From contig JADZBT010000114.1 of the NCBI GenBank assembly GCA_020851915.1, positions 1-5,835 on the forward strand: 5,835 nt of DNA, read 5' to 3'. This document shows positions 4,748-5,835 of the stretch, one piece after another. The DNA is from Alphaproteobacteria bacterium (lineage in GTDB: Bacteria > Pseudomonadota > Alphaproteobacteria > Rickettsiales > RI-342). Position 1 is the first letter of the stretch, and each line of letters opens with the position of its first letter. The position numbers and the translations under genes were made by a program. The notes below the pieces were generated by a model. It was given only the letters and a program-made list of their open reading frames with translations. It was not told the DNA's origin and searched no databases.

Positions 4748-5824
4748 ATGGCTGACCAGAAAGAGATGAGCGAAGAGGATGCCATGGCGGCGGCGATGGC
4801 CGCAGCCGCGTCGGGCGGTGGCGAAGCCGCCTCCCCCATGGTGGCGGAAGATGGCCGCGTCCTCAGTCAGGACGAGATCGACAGCCTGCTCGGCTTCGAC
4901 ACGCCGTCCGCCTCAGACGGCAACAGCAATACCGGTATCAAGGCCATTCTCGAAAAGGCGCTCATGGCCTACGAGCGCCTGCCGATGCTCGAGATCGTGT
5001 TCGATCGGTTGGTGCGTATGGCCTCCACCAATCTGCGTAATTTCACTTCCGACAACGTGGATGTGAACATCGATTCCATGACATCGCTGCGCTTCGGCGA
5101 TTACCTCAACTCCATCCCCCTGCCCGCGCTGCTGGTGGTGTTCAAGGCGCAGGAATGGGAGAATTTCGGCATCATCACCATCGACAGCTCGCTGATCTAT
5201 TCGGTGGTGGACGTGCTGCTCGGCGGGCGCCGCAGCAACCGCCCCGTGCGTATCGAGGGACGCCCCTATACCACCATCGAGCAAGACCTCATCAAGCGCC
5301 TCGCCGACATCATCCTGTCGGACATGAGCGCAGCGTTCGACCCCGTCAGTCCCGTCACCTTCCAGTTCGAGCGGCTGGAAACCAACCCGCGCTTCGCCAC
5401 CATCGCACGGCCCGCCAACGCCGCCATTCTCATCCGCTTGCGCGTCGATATGGACGAGCGCGGCGGCAATCTTGAGATACTCTTCCCGCACGCCACACTG
5501 GAGCCCGTCCGCGACCTGCTGCTGCAGATGTTCATGGGTGAGAAATTCGGGCGCGATTCGGTGTGGGAAACCTACATGACCAACGAGGTCAAACATACCG
5601 CCGTCACTGTGGAAGCCGTCATCGGCGAGAAAGTGATGAGCCTGTCCGACGTGCTCCAATTTCAGGTCGGCAGCACCCTGATGCTCGAAACCAAACGTGA
5701 CGACGACATCGTCCTGCGCGCGGGCGGCGTCAAACTGATGAGCGCCAGCCTCGGTAAGCTGGACGACAAGATCTCAGTCAAGATCAAAGAACTCCTGACA
5801 AAGAAAAATGGAGAATCGAAATGA
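4748..5824 (+). CDS. fliM: Flagellar motor switch protein FliM
   Basis: FliM forms the middle of the C ring, binds CheY-P and passes the signal to FliG to change rotation. The 358-residue product has the CheY-binding motif LSQDEIDSLLG at 39-49, a CheC-like middle domain (about 65-270, with LRFGDYLNSIPLPALL at 114-129 and GGRR at 159-162 where enterics have GGDG), and a C-terminal SpoA/FliN-like domain (about 282-352, LSDVLQFQVGSTLML). The CheY motif normally lies within the first 10-15 residues, so here it is preceded by an Ala/Met/Glu-rich extension. The start at 4748 has no clear ribosome site. An ATG at 4784 with AAGAGGA 4 bases before it is a real alternative and would give 346 residues. 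It shares the fliL operon. The stop overlaps the next start. Confidence 0.96.
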   Translation: MADQKEMSEEDAMAAAMAAAASGGGEAASPMVAEDGRVLSQDEIDSLLGFDTPSASDGNSNTGIKAILEKALMAYERLPMLEIVFDRLVRMASTNLRNFTSDNVDVNIDSMTSLRFGDYLNSIPLPALLVVFKAQEWENFGIITIDSSLIYSVVDVLLGGRRSNRPVRIEGRPYTTIEQDLIKRLADIILSDMSAAFDPVSPVTFQFERLETNPRFATIARPANAAILIRLRVDMDERGGNLEILFPHATLEPVRDLLLQMFMGEKFGRDSVWETYMTNEVKHTAVTVEAVIGEKVMSLSDVLQFQVGSTLMLETKRDDDIVLRAGGVKLMSASLGKLDDKISVKIKELLTKKNGESK

Positions 5825-5835
5825 TGATCAACCTC
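5821..5835 (+). CDS. Start of the next gene in the fliLM operon (cut by window edge)
   Basis: An ATG at 5821 overlaps the fliM stop (ATGA), is preceded by GGAGAA at 5810-5815 with 5 bases of spacing, and reads M-M-I-N-L. A second in-frame ATG follows at once. The overlap and good ribosome site argue for a coupled gene. Five residues are too few to identify it. In related alphaproteobacteria I recall a small membrane-anchored protein of unknown function (DUF6468 type) after fliM, which would fit a hydrophobic start, but this is a guess. Confidence 0.6.

Noticed and set aside
4913..5659. 248-codon minus-strand frame antisense to fliM, and a similar one over fliL (4203-4679)
   Set aside because: Codon-bias shadows with His/Gly-rich composition; the forward genes are unambiguous.

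Overview
The window is a piece of an alphaproteobacterial chromosome. It carries part of a translation gene next to a flagellar basal-body locus. The evidence for Alphaproteobacteria is the order flgF-flgG-flgA-flgH diverging from fliL-fliM, the form of FliL and FliM, moderately high GC, and short palindromes of the 'CCCGGCCTTCGCCGGG' type between genes. I recall this flagellar order from Caulobacter-like and Rhodospirillum-like genomes. Genus cannot be settled from the sequence alone.

Layout, left to right. (1) Positions 1-275 hold the 3' end of infC (IF-3), reading rightward. (2) Positions 276-530 are a convergent, gene-free gap. It holds two 16-bp sites matching the chromosomal centromere consensus parS (TGTTNCACGTGNAACA), at 307-322 and 425-440. 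Between them is a 78-bp inverted repeat with perfect 24-bp arms. Next comes an intrinsic terminator serving the leftward flagellar operon. (3) Positions 531-3704, leftward, carry flgF (proximal rod), flgG (distal rod), flgA (P-ring chaperone) and flgH (L-ring lipoprotein). They are tightly packed, with gaps of 23 and 26 bp and a 4-bp overlap, and look like one operon. (4) Positions 3705-4079 are a 375-bp divergent control region. It has a good sigma-54 type -24/-12 element for flgF, a perfect 16-bp palindrome, and a possible sigma-70-like promoter toward fliL. (5) Positions 4080-5824, rightward, carry fliL and fliM. A further gene starts at 5821, overlapping the fliM stop codon.

The flagellar genes work together. 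FlgF and FlgG form the rod and FlgH forms the outer-membrane bushing. FlgA helps the P-ring protein FlgI assemble, though flgI is not in this window. FliL sits in the inner membrane around the stator and MS ring. FliM forms the switch part of the C ring and receives CheY-P.

The genes are ordinary for this kind of genome. The parts most worth a second look are non-coding. The parS pair flanking a palindromic element suggests the locus lies near the replication origin and takes part in chromosome segregation. The divergent flagellar promoter region is the other. I did not find a convincing novel multi-gene system.
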